From Fagopyrum homotropicum (taxonomy: Eukaryota > Streptophyta > Magnoliopsida > Caryophyllales > Polygonaceae), in the NCBI GenBank assembly GCA_033239125.1, contig BSWB01000004.1:28641501-28705500 (forward strand): a stretch of 64,000 nucleotides of DNA, read 5' to 3'. The translations under genes and the position numbers were made by a program. Of the stretch, positions 1 through 11,193 are shown piece by piece. Positions within the stretch are counted from its first letter, which is position 1; each line of letters begins with the position of its first letter. The notes beneath the pieces are model-generated. The model had not been told where the DNA came from and did no database searches. It worked only from the letters and a program-made list of their open reading frames with translations.

Positions 1-1146
1 TAAGTGCATTAGCACACTCCCAAGTAATTAGAAGTCTAAGACTTCTAAGATAGAAGAACGTAGTAAGACATAACTAGTTACAGTACCAATTTAGGGTAAA
101 ATGACCATTTTACCCTTGGTCCCGAAATTCCCAAAGTTTCCAAAATTCGTGTTTAAACTCTTATTTGAGATTCTAAAATCATATTCCAACTCCTAAAGTT
201 TAGTTTTGTCACCCACTGTCATTTTTCTTAATTCCTTATTTTCCGAAAGGTCGTAAAGGTCTAACTTCGGTTCCAAATATAAAAATCGTAACAGCTTATA
301 AAAATTCCGAATTAATTCTCAAGGTCATCTATGATATTCCATCTACCCTTAGGAGCAAGAATTCCTCAAAACTGTTCATCCATTATTCTTATAATAATTC
401 ACAAAGTTGACTAATACACTTCTTATTCTATACTTAACTAAATTCCAAGTTTACAAAACTGCTTAACTACTCAACTTCGGAAGTCTATAACTTCTAATCC
501 GACCGTTCATTCCTTCTCAAATTTTAATATGCTAAACTACATATATCCATTTATCACCTATTAAAATTTTAACGGTGGATCTTCATTCAAACTCTCAAAC
601 ATTGGTTGATAAGGTAGGCAGTTCCTAACTTAAAAACTGAAAGAAAAGAGTTGAATTTATAGCAGCCCTTTATTTCCACCATTTTATTTATACAACTCAG
701 CAGCTACCTATTACTAACTTAACTATGCTCAAGGCCGAATTACAGCAGCTCATCAATCTAGCATTAAGGAATCGGTATACATACATAAGATCATACATTG
801 ACCTTCCCCTTAAACTAATCAGAAACCTATTTTAAACCAAGTATAGGCTCTTACCGGGTTGCAGCTAGAAGGGTGGCTCGTTACAGTGGCTGTAACTCGA
901 TGGACTCAGCCTTTCGGTTCTGTAGGTGGCTGCAGTTTGAGGCATAGCAACGTCGGTCGAAGGGACAAGTAGAGAAGGATGGTGAGTGTTGTACGCAGGT
1001 GGCTGTAGAGATATTAAAGTGAAGACGGAAGAAAACAAGACCGCTGCACTAACCTTGGTTCAGTCGGGAGATCAGAAGGTGGTCGTATTTGCTTGAAGCG
1101 GCTGAACGTATACAAACGGGGGCTGGGTGTGCAGTTTGCGGTTGTG

Positions 1147-2888
1147 TGATAGCATGAATTATAGTCTATATTTTGGGGTTTGTTTGGACGTTTTATATTT
1201 CATAATCTGCATGTTTGTATGTGCATTATGTGATTTTACTACCATTTCATCTACCTTTGCGAGAATCGAGGTCTACACCTAGTTTTGTTGTAATTGCAGG
1301 TAAAATGGTACGTTTTGCATCAAAAAGGAGCGAAAGGAGTCATGAGTCAATTGGAGCTACATCCAGGAAGCATAGCCATGGATTAAAAGATTTACTTTGG
1401 AGCAGATTCAAGAGATTTCACATTCAGTTGTGACTCACCTCGGTTGACCAGAGATTTATCTCGACCGAGGTGATCCAGAGACGCCGACTCGACCGAGGCG
1501 AACACCTAGGACGCGGTGAGAATATTTTATTCATGGATGAGATCTTTTAAAATTGGAAAGTGATCTTTTATTTTTGGGCTTGGCTCCTGGAAGGAAGGAG
1601 ATATGCAGAATCATATATTTTACCTATATTTATGGGAAAATATCTTTCTAAGATTTATTATCTTTGGAGGGTTATTTTCCTATAAAAAGGGTTGGATTTC
1701 CACAATTCCGACATCTCGCATACAGGCCGCTTACACCGAAAAATACGCAGCAGCAGCAGCATACTCCAGTTGGGAGTTTTGAAGAACCTTTTTGAAGGTT
1801 GAAGGAAGATAGAAGTCTATAGCTTTTATAGCTCTTTGGAGGGTTTTGTAAGATTGTCTTCAATTTCCTCACTTGTTGTCTTGTCTTGTTGGATTGCTAT
1901 CCAAGGAACGCTTTTGTTGTGATATTTGATTCAGTTATTGAAGTCTTTTCCTTAAATTCTTCTTTGTTCAAATATTCACCTTCTTCCCATATATTTAATA
2001 CTTTCATAATGATGATGAGTGGCTAATTTCCTTGTGTGATTCTAGGGTGATTGGCTGAAGGTTGTGGGAAAAACAATGATAGAATAATCTTAGATTCCAG
2101 TAGGATCCTGAAAGTTCGAGTCTTTAACCTTAACCCTAAGCATCTCGTTCAGTCGATGAACATCTCGGCCGGGGTGGAAACTGGCTGATCGAGGTGACTT
2201 ATCTGATCCATAACTGAGAGTTAAGTGTTAGAGTTTGCCAAATCCTATTCTTATTACACCTTTCCTGGTTCAAAGCAAGCTTAGGATGAGACTTACCCGG
2301 TAATTCCTTAGTTTGTTTACCAATGATCATAAGTGTAGGTAATAAAGGTTTATCCTTTATTGGGGTTTGAGTGTGCTTCCATCCCATCTTTGTGAGTTAG
2401 CCTGAGACTTACCCGGTAAAGGTTGATTCTATTCCCTTAGATGGTATGTTAGTTTGAGGTTATAGTTCTTTATCTTAATTCTTTGAGACTTACCCGGTAA
2501 TAGGAGTTACGGTTTAGGATTAGTGTGTAGTGAGACTTACCCGGTGATCTACTCCACTTTAGAAACACCTTCCCCATGCAAAAATCTCAGCTTTGTCCGC
2601 TTATCTATAGATCTTGAGTTGGAACCACAACTAGATGCTTTAATCCCTAGAATTGCATGTTTGCTTTATTGACTTCTTATTCATCTTTGATTGTGTTAAT
2701 CACTCTTGTGGTTAGTATTGACATAAGCACACCGTATTGACTTTGTTTCACCGAGTCCCTGTGATCGACCCCTGGAATTTTCTTGCTTTTACTACGATTG
2801 ACCCGTACACTGCGGGTTCGCATCCTTGTTTTAAGCTTAAGTCTAGGGTTATAAATTTAAAGCTTGCACACACCATTTGGAGCGAACA
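1147..2888 (+). mobile_element. Athila-type solo LTR (E/D LTR family) with perfect TSD
   Basis: The LTR starts TGATAGCATG and ends GGAGCGAACA. It is flanked by the perfect 5-bp duplication TTGTG (1142-1146 and 2889-2893). It has the TATA stretch TATAAAAAGG at 1681, the four-site GAGACTTACCCGGTRA array in its second half, and the CTCGACCGAGGTG-type palindromes of the E/D family. No internal region or second LTR is present, so it is a solo LTR left by LTR-LTR recombination. Length is 1742 bp, close to the other members of the family. Confidence 0.93.
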
Positions 2889-3469
2889 TTGTGCTTCCGT
2901 TCTCCAATTTACACTCGTACGTATGAAGATAGGAGAGAGAGATGAATACTCAGAATAGGAAAACAAGATTCTGGGAATTAAGGAGGCGTTACTGCCGTAT
3001 GAGAGAGAGAGAAGGAGGAGAGTAACGGCTGAATAAATCTGTAACTGCTGATCTTCTGGCTCCTCTATTCGCTGGGCTGAAGCAAGGCAGAAGAATGGCT
3101 GCAGAAGGCGCTGAACTGAAGGTGTGTTGGGCTGGAGAGCGTTGGGCCGAAGACTAAACACTGGGCTGGAGTTGGCAACGCTGGAGGCTAGGCACTGGGC
3201 TGGAGAAGCTGGCAAGGCAGCAGCTCTTCCTAGGCTGAGCACACGCTGGGCTGGAGATGCTGGCAAGCTGCTGCTGTTGGGCTGAAGCTGCTACTGCGGA
3301 CAAGGCAAAGTGGTGGGCTGCTGGACTGAAGTTGGGCTGAGACTGGCGCAAGGTTGAAGGGAGCAGCAACCCGGTGCTCGCTCCAGTCCGGAATCGAGAT
3401 CCCGACAATGAATGTACGGAATAAACGGATACGGATTATATTACAGTTTAGGATTTGCTATACGAACCC

Positions 3470-3559
3470 TATCATTTTATGTGAAGGTAAGCTACATAAA
3501 ATGATAAACTTATAAAAGATTCTATCATTTTATGTGAAGAAGATCTACATAAAATGATA
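3470..3559. repeat. Two tandem 37-nt perfect hairpins in chromovirus-type LTR
   Basis: Two copies (3470-3506 and 3523-3559) of an inverted repeat with arms TATCATTTTATGT and ACATAAAATGATA (13 bp) around an 11-nt loop. The same pair occurs in the related LTR at 15625-15661 and 15679-15715. Confidence 0.9.
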
Positions 3560-3661
3560 AATTTTATCATAATATGTCTAACTAAGTAGACGGATATGAA
3601 TCAACTGATCGAGATCGGGTTTATAACAGAATTAGACGGAATAAAAATTCCGGATTTTACA

Positions 3662-4424
3662 GGCTAAAAACCCTTAACAATTCTAAGGTGAAGGGTTGAT
3701 AGTTGTGGCTTAGATGATGATAGATCGATCGTAAACGGATTAGACCCTGGGAGTTAGAGAGAATCGTCGACGAACCCTAAATCACGGTTTGTTCTTGAGT
3801 TCCACGACCGTGGAATCTCAAGATCCACCCGCAATTTCCCTTAAGTTTACGAACCTGCTTTTACTTTAATCCAAAGTTAAAGATTAGTTTTAACTTAGTT
3901 TAGGCTTGCCTTTTCTAGGTGGTAGTGAAGCCTCAACAACCTCTACCTCGATTGTGAGTGTCACAACCTTAATCGATTAAGTTAGTCTTGATCCTTGGAT
4001 TACAAGTTTGGGTATTTGACATTAATTCTCACTTTTAGAACCCTTCTATATTGAAGCCTCAACAACCTGTATAGAGAGTGTCTTGTAGGTAAGTCATATA
4101 AGGTTTTTGGAACTTCACCGTACGATTACCTTACATTAGCATACCTTTGCATGTCCTAACTCTGTCTTATATCATTAGTATATCTTGAATCGATTGCCAC
4201 AGCTGGATACTTGGATCTTTAGGATTGTTGTTTTCCCAATATTTGCAAAACCTCTCATATTTACTCGCTTGATAATCTGCAATTGAATTTGTTCCCACCC
4301 AAATCCCTGTGTTTGATACTCTGGAATTCTTGCTTAACTATATCGATCCGTACACTGCGGGTTCGCTTGCTTGATTCTAGTTTTATAATTAAAGCTTATT
4401 TGCACGCAAGTTTAGGGGCGAACA
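3662..4424 (+). mobile_element. Athila-type LTR fragment (3' part)
   Basis: The right end has the LTR signature of this group: a TACACTGCGGGTTCGC block (about 4351), then GGGGCGAACA ending at 4424. No PBS follows, so this is not a 5' LTR with an attached internal region. The 5' part of the LTR is missing; the sequence begins right at the end of the chromovirus-type LTR (3661), so the missing part may lie beyond it, left of the window. It carries the palindrome TTCCACGACCGTGGAA (3800-3815), which relates it to the solo LTR at 55437-57271. In place of the four-site array it has two GAAGCCTCAACAACC repeats (about 3928 and 4053). Confidence 0.75.
3800..3815. promoter_or_regulatory. CGACCG-centred palindrome in LTR
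   Basis: TTCCACGACCGTGGAA. It is a one-base variant of the perfect palindrome TTCCACGGCCGTGGAA in the LTR at 55437-57271. Function is unknown. Confidence 0.6.
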
Positions 4425-4968
4425 CTAAGCAAGATTTGAGCATATTCATAACCCTAATTCATTACCAAAGTTCTTAAAAGTCAGATTTTGTTGTATTTAA
4501 TAATCACAAAATATTTATATCTAAGTTCCTAAGATATAATATTTAGATGTATTTATATAAATTTTCAGGCGTTGCTGATTCACTTGGAGTTGCTGGTTTA
4601 TTTGGATAGGAGCTTTTGATTGTTGCTGATTTATTTGGATTCAGGTGTCATATAGGGTTTCTTTGAAGCCTTGTATTTTTGACAAGTAAGTCTCTTGTTC
4701 CATCTCGTTTCTACCCAGGGAGGACTTGTAGTTATGTTGTTTTTGTTTCGTTTACCTGGAAGAGGAACCAGGATTCTTGTTTTATTTTTGTTTTATCTCG
4801 TTTCTACTCAGGGAGGACCTGATGTTACGTTATTTTTATTTTATTTACCTGGAAGAGAAACTAGGGTTCTTGTTTCCTTTCCATATGAATATTATTTATA
4901 CGAATTCTTGTTTTCTCATAGGCTCTGTTGACTTTAAATTAAGGTTCTTTAATATGGATTGAAAGTGG
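4425..4968. other. Non-coding stretch upstream of CACTA transposase
   Basis: No convincing gene. It is A/T-rich to about 4560. A direct tandem repeat with a period of about 93 bp (4703-4795 and 4796-4877) lies in front of the transposase. Subterminal repeats are usual in CACTA elements, but I found no CACTA-type terminal inverted repeat here, so the element boundary is not set. Confidence 0.5.
4703..4877. repeat. Tandem repeat, about 93-bp unit, 1.9 copies
   Basis: Both units run from TCTCGTTTCTAC through a GGGAGGAC block to TTTACCTGGAAGAG and end in a TTCTTGTTT-type tail. The copies differ by a few substitutions and small indels. Confidence 0.8.
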
Positions 4969-7514
4969 ATGTCTGCGAGTCGTTTGACATTCGAGTACCA
5001 GGATGGGGTTAATGAATTCATAAGGCTTGCTTTAGAAAATGCTAAGAACCCTGACATGCTTCCATGCCCTTGTACAAAATGCTACAATTGTAAACGGTCT
5101 GATGCTAGGAGTTTGAAGGATCATTTGATTATCCATGGAATTGACCAATTGTATACTTGTTGGATATGGCACGGAGAGAAATAACAACCATCTGATAGCA
5201 CCGATGCACCTCTCCAAGAGGAGAATTATGGGACTGATCATTTCGAGGAAATAGCATAAGCTGCCGAGGAAAATTTCAATGATCATCCTAAGATTTTTGA
5301 CAATTTCTTGTTTGACGCTAGAGAACCTCTATATCCATCGTGTACTAAGTTCACAAAATTGTCTGGTGTTTTGAGGTTGTATAATCTGAAAGCCGCCTAT
5401 GGATGGAGTGATAGGAGTTTTACAGCCTTACTAAAGCTTTTGAAGGCAATGCTTCCTGAAGATTCCGTGCTTCCTGATTGCACATATCGAGCTAAAATAG
5501 TGCTACGCTCCTTCAACATGGATTACGAGAAAATTGATGTGTGCCCTAATGATTGTATTCTGTACAGAAAAGAATATGCCTCCCTAGATAAATGCCCAAA
5601 TCCTATTTGTGGTGAGCCTAGATATAAGAGAGATCGTGTCCCAGCGAAGGTGATGTGGTATTTTCCAATAATTCCGCGATTGACACGTCTATTTTCCAAC
5701 GTTGAGGATGCAAAGAAACTAAGATGGCATGCTGAGAAGAAGATTTGTGATCGAAAGTTGAGACATCCAGCAGATTCCGAACAATGGTTAAGCATCAATA
5801 ACCGATATCCCGAGTTTGGAGGGGACTCTAGAAACTTACGTCTTGCTTTGTCAACTGATGGAGTTAACCCATTTGGGAATCAATCAACTAGTCATAGTAC
5901 ATGGCCAGTTGTGATTGTGATTTATAATCTTCCACCGGAGCTGTGCATGAAAAGAAAGTATATGATGTTGACATTGTTAATTTATGGTCCAAGACAACCT
6001 GGAAATGATATGGATGTTTTTTTGGCTCCTTTCGTGGATGATTTGAACCTTATGTGGGATCGTGGGGTGGATGTCTACGATGCTTATGGTAAAGAAACCT
6101 TTTGCTTGCGCTCGATGTTGTTTTGCACTATAAATGACTTTCCAGCATATGGGAATATCGTTGGTTATATTACTAAGGGATATACGACATGTCCAATTTG
6201 TGAGAAAGGTAGTTGTTATTGTTGGTTACATTTTGGTAGAAAGACCGTTTATCTTAGACATCGAAGTTGGTTGGAGACAAACCATTATTACCGCAAGCTC
6301 ATGAAAGTTTTCAACGGTCGTGTAGAAAAAAATAGACCTCCTCGACCTTTAGCGGGCTCTCAAATCCATGATAAAGTTAAAGATTTGAATGTGGTATTTG
6401 GAAAAAAGCGTGCACAACCTCTACCGAAGCAAGGATGGAAAAGAAGTCAATATTTTTCTCCCTTCCTTATTGGGAGCACTTGTACGTGAGACATTGTCTC
6501 GACGTAATGTACATTGAGAAGAATGTATGTGATAGTCTAATAGGTACATTGTTGAACGTGCGTGGAAAGACTAAAGATGGCATCAACTCAAGAAAAGACA
6601 TGGAAAATATGGGAATTAGACCAGAGTTGAAACATGAGGAAAGAGGAGGAAAAATGTACCTACCGCCGGCTTGCTACACCCTTTCTAAAGCTGAAAAATC
6701 TGCATTCTGTAAATTCTTTCTTGAGATAAAGGTACCTTTTGGATTTTCATCCAATATCAAAAGTCTCGTAAATATGAATCAAGTGAAGCTGCAAGGACTT
6801 AAATCCCATGATTGTCATGTTATAATGGAGGAATTTTTGCCGATAGCCATACGTGGAATTCTACCAAAACATGTTCGAGATACTGTCACTCGTCTTTGTT
6901 TCTTCTTTAAGATACTTTGCAGCAAGGTCATTGATGTGAAAGAGTTGACAAGTTTGAAAAAGGAGATTGAGCTTATATTGTGTGAACTTGGAATGATTTT
7001 TCCTCCATCATTTTTTGATGTAATGGTGCATTTGATGGTTCATCTTGTGAGAGAAGTAAGATATTGTGGACCAGTATATTTGAGGTGGATGTATCCATTT
7101 GAGCGATATATGAAAGTATTGAAAGATTATGTGCAAAACAGATATCGACCTGAAGGTTGCATGGTTGAAAGATATATTGTTGAAGAAGCTATTGAGTTTT
7201 GTAGTAATTACTTTTCAGGTGCTGATGCCATAGGCCTTCCTAAGACATTTGTGATAGATCCGACATAAGGAAAGGGTTTAGTTGTTGAAAGAATGGAAAG
7301 AGTAATGCCAGAGTTGTTGCGTCAAGCTCATCTATATGTTCTTCGAAACAGTGACAAAGTTACCCCTTTTATTGAAGAGCACATGGATTATTTGAGAAGC
7401 CAGTGGTCTAGACTAGGACCCGACAAGGCTACGTGGGAGACGAAGGATAAGATTAGAACTAGTTATCTTGAGTTCTTTGCGGAGTTTGCCGCAACCTCAA
7501 CATTGACGAATTAG
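4969..7514 (+). pseudogene. CACTA (En/Spm) TNP2-type transposase, broken
   Basis: Family knowledge: TNP2 is the transposase of plant CACTA DNA transposons; it binds the element ends and cuts in the nucleus. Seen in order: a transposase-associated N-terminal domain (4969-5184; CPCTKC and HLIIHGI motifs), a Transposase_21-like core (5308-6489; SFTALLKLLKAMLP and CPNDCILYRKEY), then 6435-7268 with LPYWEHLYVRHCLDVMYIEKNVCDS-type sequence and a DUF4218-like region (SHDCHVIMEEFLPIAIRGILP, RWMYPFERYMKVLKDYV), and a short C-terminal part (7293-7514). In-frame stops occur at about 5182, 5257 and 7266, and the frame shifts near 6435-6445. Some TNP2 genes have introns, but these breaks lie inside conserved blocks or beside them without clear splice sites, so I call it dead. 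It is the only DNA-transposon gene here. Confidence 0.9.
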
Positions 7515-7754
7515 CACTCGGAATTTTATCCGTTTAACCTATTTGACTATGTATTTGTTTTTTTATATTTGAGTGTTTAATCTTTTATGTGTTTCAGTGA
7601 TATGGTCTCTGAGTGATACCTTCATGGTTAGAAAAGTAGAAGTAGAACGATGACTCTAGAACAAGAGTTGGATACTTTGGTTTAATAGAAGGCTACATGG
7701 GTGACATTCCTTATCTTTAATTTCTGTCCGAAACTTATTTTAAGGGGTAACTAA
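7515..7754. other. Non-coding, probable CACTA 3' remnant
   Basis: A/T-rich sequence between the transposase and the next LTR. No ORF, terminal repeat or structural signal was found. Confidence 0.4.
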
Positions 7755-7972
7755 TGTAAAACCGGAAAATTTTATTCCGTAGATCTGACCCGAATTGATA
7801 AATTCATCGGACCGGATCTAAAATTTTAGATACTAGTAAAATGGCCCGTACGTCATTAGAAGACGGATGCAAGAGGAATGCAAACAAGGATCATAAGAAT
7901 AAGGATGCAAGAGGAATGCAAGCAAGGAACAAAAGAACGTAACAGAAGACAAATCTCGGATGAATAAAATAT

Positions 7973-7986
7973 ATCTCGGCCGAGAT
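7973..7986. promoter_or_regulatory. CGGCCG-centred perfect palindrome, B family
   Basis: ATCTCGGCCGAGAT, a perfect 14-nt palindrome in the 5' part of the B LTR. A related pair of half-sites, AATCTCGGATGAA, lies just upstream and recurs before ORF3 of element F (about 60808). Confidence 0.7.
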
Positions 7987-8654
7987 TTTATTCGGGTTCA
8001 TCCGAGATATTGCTGAAAAAGGCCCATGGCCCGTATGTCATAAAACCCTAGTTTTTATTATTAAAGAAAGACGGATTTTGATAGTCGGAATGCAGAGAAA
8101 GACAGTGGTAGAGAATTCAAATGAAGAGTTACAACATCAAGTGATCAAACATTCGCATAGTTAGTTACAACACCTTGAAGTTTTGTGTGGATTCTTTAAA
8201 GGAGACACTTAGTTGCATTTGAACACAAGGTTGAACCTTTATTATTGCTTTATTTCAGTTTTGATATTTGAGGACCATTTGTTAAGTATTCGTTTGCCCT
8301 TTCCATGTTTATTTCAATTTTAATTTATGTTTTATTTGATATCATATATCTTCTTTGATTTGAATATGAATATTGTTGGCTAGAACTCTTGGGATTCTAG
8401 GGTGATTAGTTGATAGTTGTGGTATAGATGGTGATAGAATGAACCTTTAAGTTAGATTGGATCCTGAAGGTTGGTTTTAACCTACGCAGTTACCGATCTC
8501 GGATTGATCTCAGGAATATCGGCCGAGATTTGAGTAAGAACAATCCGAGATTTATCCTTGTTTATCCGTTCATGTTATATCCTTGATCTTAGGTTATAGA
8601 TTTTCCAAATCCTAGCCTTGTTGAGCCTTTCAAGCTTACATCTAAGCTTGGGAA

Positions 8655-8915
8655 GAGACTTACCCGGTGATTCCCTTTCTTAGTTGCCAACGATGATGAT
8701 TGTTAGGTAACAAAGGTTTACCCTTTGTTAGGTTTGAGTGTGCCTTCACCTTGCCTTTGTGAGTTAACGTGAGACTTACCCGGTAAAGGTTAGTTCTATT
8801 CCCTTAGGTTGAGTTGTTGGTTTGAAATTATAGTTCCTTTCCCTAGATCCATGAGACTTACCCGATAATAGGATCTTTGGTTTGGGATTAGCGGATAGTG
8901 AGACCTCCCCCGTAA
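8655..8915 (+). repeat. Four-site GAGACTTACCCGGTRA array, B LTR
   Basis: Copies start at 8655, 8771, 8853 and 8900. The third and fourth copies have substitutions. Start-to-start spacing is 116, 82 and 47, nearly the same as in the other LTR families. Confidence 0.85.
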
Positions 8916-9270
8916 TCTATCCCACCTTAGAAACACATTTCCTTAGCAACCCTAGCCTTTTCCATAGATCCTTAGAAATCTTGAATCGAAAACCACAACC
9001 TGATGCTATGATCTCTAGAATCTGCATACTTTCTTGATTATTATACTTTGTTGATTGCTTTGCTTTGTTCTTTGATATTTGCAAGTTTCTTACCTAGATT
9101 TGATATACTGCTTGATTTCACCACAATCCTTGTGATCGACCCAAGAATACTTGCTTTTATTGCGATTGATCCGTACACTATGGGTTTGCTATTTTCTTCT
9201 ATTCTTGCTATAAGTTTAAGACTATTTTCCTTCATACACACACACACACGTTTTGGAGCGAACAATTTTC

Positions 9271-9288
9271 CGGCGCCGTTGCCGGGGA
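9271..9288 (+). other. Primer-binding site of element B
   Basis: CGGCGCCGTTGCCGGGGA, one base off the TGGCGCCGTTGCCGGGGA of the other elements. It lies 6 nt after the LTR end, as expected for the tRNA primer site used to start minus-strand DNA. Confidence 0.85.
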
Positions 9289-9390
9289 CTTCGTTTAGAC
9301 CAAGCCGGTTTTTGGTTGTCTACGGTAGATACTTGCTTTTGCTACTGATCTTTTTGCTTGAGTGTTCTTGCATAATTTTCTCTTAGGTTT

Positions 9391-9795
9391 ATGCGAAGAT
9401 CTTGTGCCGGTAAGGAAGTAGTTCCATACGATCCTGAACCAGAAAAGACTTACAAACGAAAGTTAAGGGAAGCTAAGATGGCTTCAGCCAAAAGAGACCT
9501 TCAAGCTGAATTGGATGATGCTTTGGAGCAATTAAAGCTTCGAGATGATGCTCTAGCTAAAGAGAGAGTTGTTGCATGTGAGAGAGAAGAAGTTATTCGA
9601 GCTGAGATTGATGAGATGCAATCTACTATGAGGCAGTTACTCCTTGAGAGAAGGAATAACGCCAGGATCAAAGTACAACCACCCGTCGCACCACCAGTTG
9701 TACCTCACCTTCCGGTGAGGAATGTGAGGATTGATCCTTTTGTGGGAGAGCCACAAATGCTTGGACAAAGTATGGATCCAGCTGTAAGATCCTAG
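9391..9795 (+). pseudogene. gag N-terminal fragment of element B
   Basis: The ATG at 9391 begins MRRSCAGKEVVPYDPEPEKTYKR, the same start as the gag of E and D, so the start is well supported. A predicted coiled coil follows (DLQAELDDALEQLKLRDDALAKERE-like heptads), then a Pro/Val-rich stretch and PQMLGQSMDPA, the point where other elements continue with HRPGVNLGDPA. The reading frame is cut at about 9785, where a truncated LTR is joined. The ATG is preceded by TTTTCTCTTAG (acceptor-like). Gag would form the virus-like particle. Only about a quarter of the expected length remains. Confidence 0.8.
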
Positions 9796-11193
9796 GTTTT
9801 TGCCTTTACCGCCTCCGCGGTGAAGGGGAAATTATCTTTTAAGATATTTCCTATAAAATTATCTTAGAAAGATATTTATTTTAGGAGATATGGATATATT
9901 TTTATAGGAAATTATCTTTTTAAGATATTTTATCTTTGGAGGATAATTCTCCTATATAAAGGGTTGGATTTTCTACAATTCAACCATCTTCGGATCAAGA
10001 GATTTCAGATCTTCGGATCACCGCATGCTTAGACAAGCCTAGAGGGCTGATAGCATCCAGCAATTAAGGGATTTTTTCTAGAGTGTTAAAGGAAGGAAGA
10101 TTGAAGATCAATCAAGGAAGGTTTGATAGCTTGTTATAGCTTTTGTGAAGGGTTTTGTAAGACTTTCTTAGATCCCTTCTTGTTGATTTGTCTTGTTGGA
10201 TTTTGATCCAAGGAACGCTATTTGTTTGATATATGATTCAGTTATTGAAGCCTTGTTCTTAAGATTTTTGTGTTCAAATATTCATTCTCTTCCCGTATAT
10301 TTGATTATTGCTTTTATGATGATGAGTGGGTAATTTCTTTCTGTGATTCTAGGGTGATTGGCTGAAATTTGTGGGAAAAACAATGATAGAATAATCTTAA
10401 ATTCCAGTAGGACCTTGAAAGCTCGAGTCTTTATCCTTAACCCTAGAACATCTCGTTCAGCCGATGAACATCTCGGCCGGGGTGGAACTTGACTGACCGA
10501 GGTGACCTTTTTGATTCGTAACTGAGAGTTAAGTGTTAGAGTTTGCCAAATCCTATTCTTATTACACCTTTCCTGGTTCAATGCAAGCCTAGGATGAGAC
10601 TTACCCGGTAATTCCTTTGTTTTTTTTACCCAAGATCATAAGTGTAGGTAATAAAGGTTTATCCTTTATTTGGGTTTGAGTGTGCCTTCATCCCATCTTT
10701 GTGAGTTAGCCTGAGACTTACCCGGTAAAGGTTGATTCTATTCCCTTAGTTGGTGTGTTGGTTTGAGATTATAGTTCCTTTCTTTAGTACCTTGAGACTT
10801 ACCCGGTGATAGGTTCTTTGGCCTGGGATTGTGAGTAGTGAGACTTACCCGGTGATCTATTCCACTTTAGTAACACCTTCCCTTTGCAAAATCTCAGCTT
10901 TGTCCACTTATCTTGAGATCTTGAGTTGGAACCACAACTATATGCTTTAATCCCTAGAATTGCATATTCCTTTAATTGACTTTTTATGATCTTTGATTGC
11001 TTTAATCACTTTCGTGGTTATTAGTTGCATTGACTACCTATATTGGTTTGTTTCACCTAAGTCCCTGAGATCGATACCCCGGAATTCTTGCTTTTACTAC
11101 GATTGACCCGTACATTGCGGGTTCGCATCCTTGTTTTAGGCATACATCTTGGGTTATAAATTTAAAGCTTGCACACACCATTTGGAGCGAACA
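9796..11193 (+). mobile_element. 5'-truncated Athila-type LTR (E/D family)
   Basis: It ends GGAGCGAACA at 11193 and has the TATATAAA box (9953-9960) and the four-site array (about 10594-10855). The TGATAGCATG start and the first few hundred bases are missing; the left edge abuts the broken B gag. No PBS follows the right end; decayed T2 pol follows instead. The exact left junction is uncertain within about 50 bp. Confidence 0.8.

Larger units (their letters stand above)
1..3661 (-). mobile_element. Chromovirus-type (Tekay/Del-like) LTR, left end outside window, split by a solo LTR
   Basis: Positions 1-1146 and 2894-3661 match, with gaps, the intact solo LTR at 12453-15817; position 1 corresponds to about 13275 there. 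The right end finishes CCGGATTTTACA, the same type of terminus as CCGGATATTACA at 15817. Read on the minus strand the LTR starts TGTAAAATCCGG at 3661. The remaining part, roughly 0.8 kb by comparison, lies left of the window, so I cannot tell whether this is a solo LTR or the 5' LTR of a full element. The interior is non-coding, with GCTGGGCTGAAG-rich stretches at about 3060-3390 and a double hairpin at 3470-3559. An Athila-type solo LTR (1147-2888) is inserted in it. Confidence 0.8.
7755..9264 (+). mobile_element. 5' LTR of Athila-type element B
   Basis: The right end is firm: GGAGCGAACA at 9264, followed by a PBS. The left end, TGTAAAACCGG at 7755, is tentative. The LTR has the conserved order of this group: palindrome ATCTCGGCCGAGAT (7973-7986), a second near-copy at about 8512-8536, the four-site array (8655, 8771, 8853 and 8900), the TACACTATGGGTTTGC block, then GGAGCGAACA. 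A CA dinucleotide run (about 9236-9249) lies just before the end. It is much diverged from the E/D LTR and shorter upstream of the array. Confidence 0.75.

Noticed and set aside
2748..3266. Open frame of 172 codons (minus)
   Set aside because: It crosses the joint between two different LTRs, so it cannot be an old gene.
4425..7754. CACTA terminal inverted repeats
   Set aside because: I looked for CACTA-type ends and 3-bp duplications on both sides of the transposase and found none I could defend.
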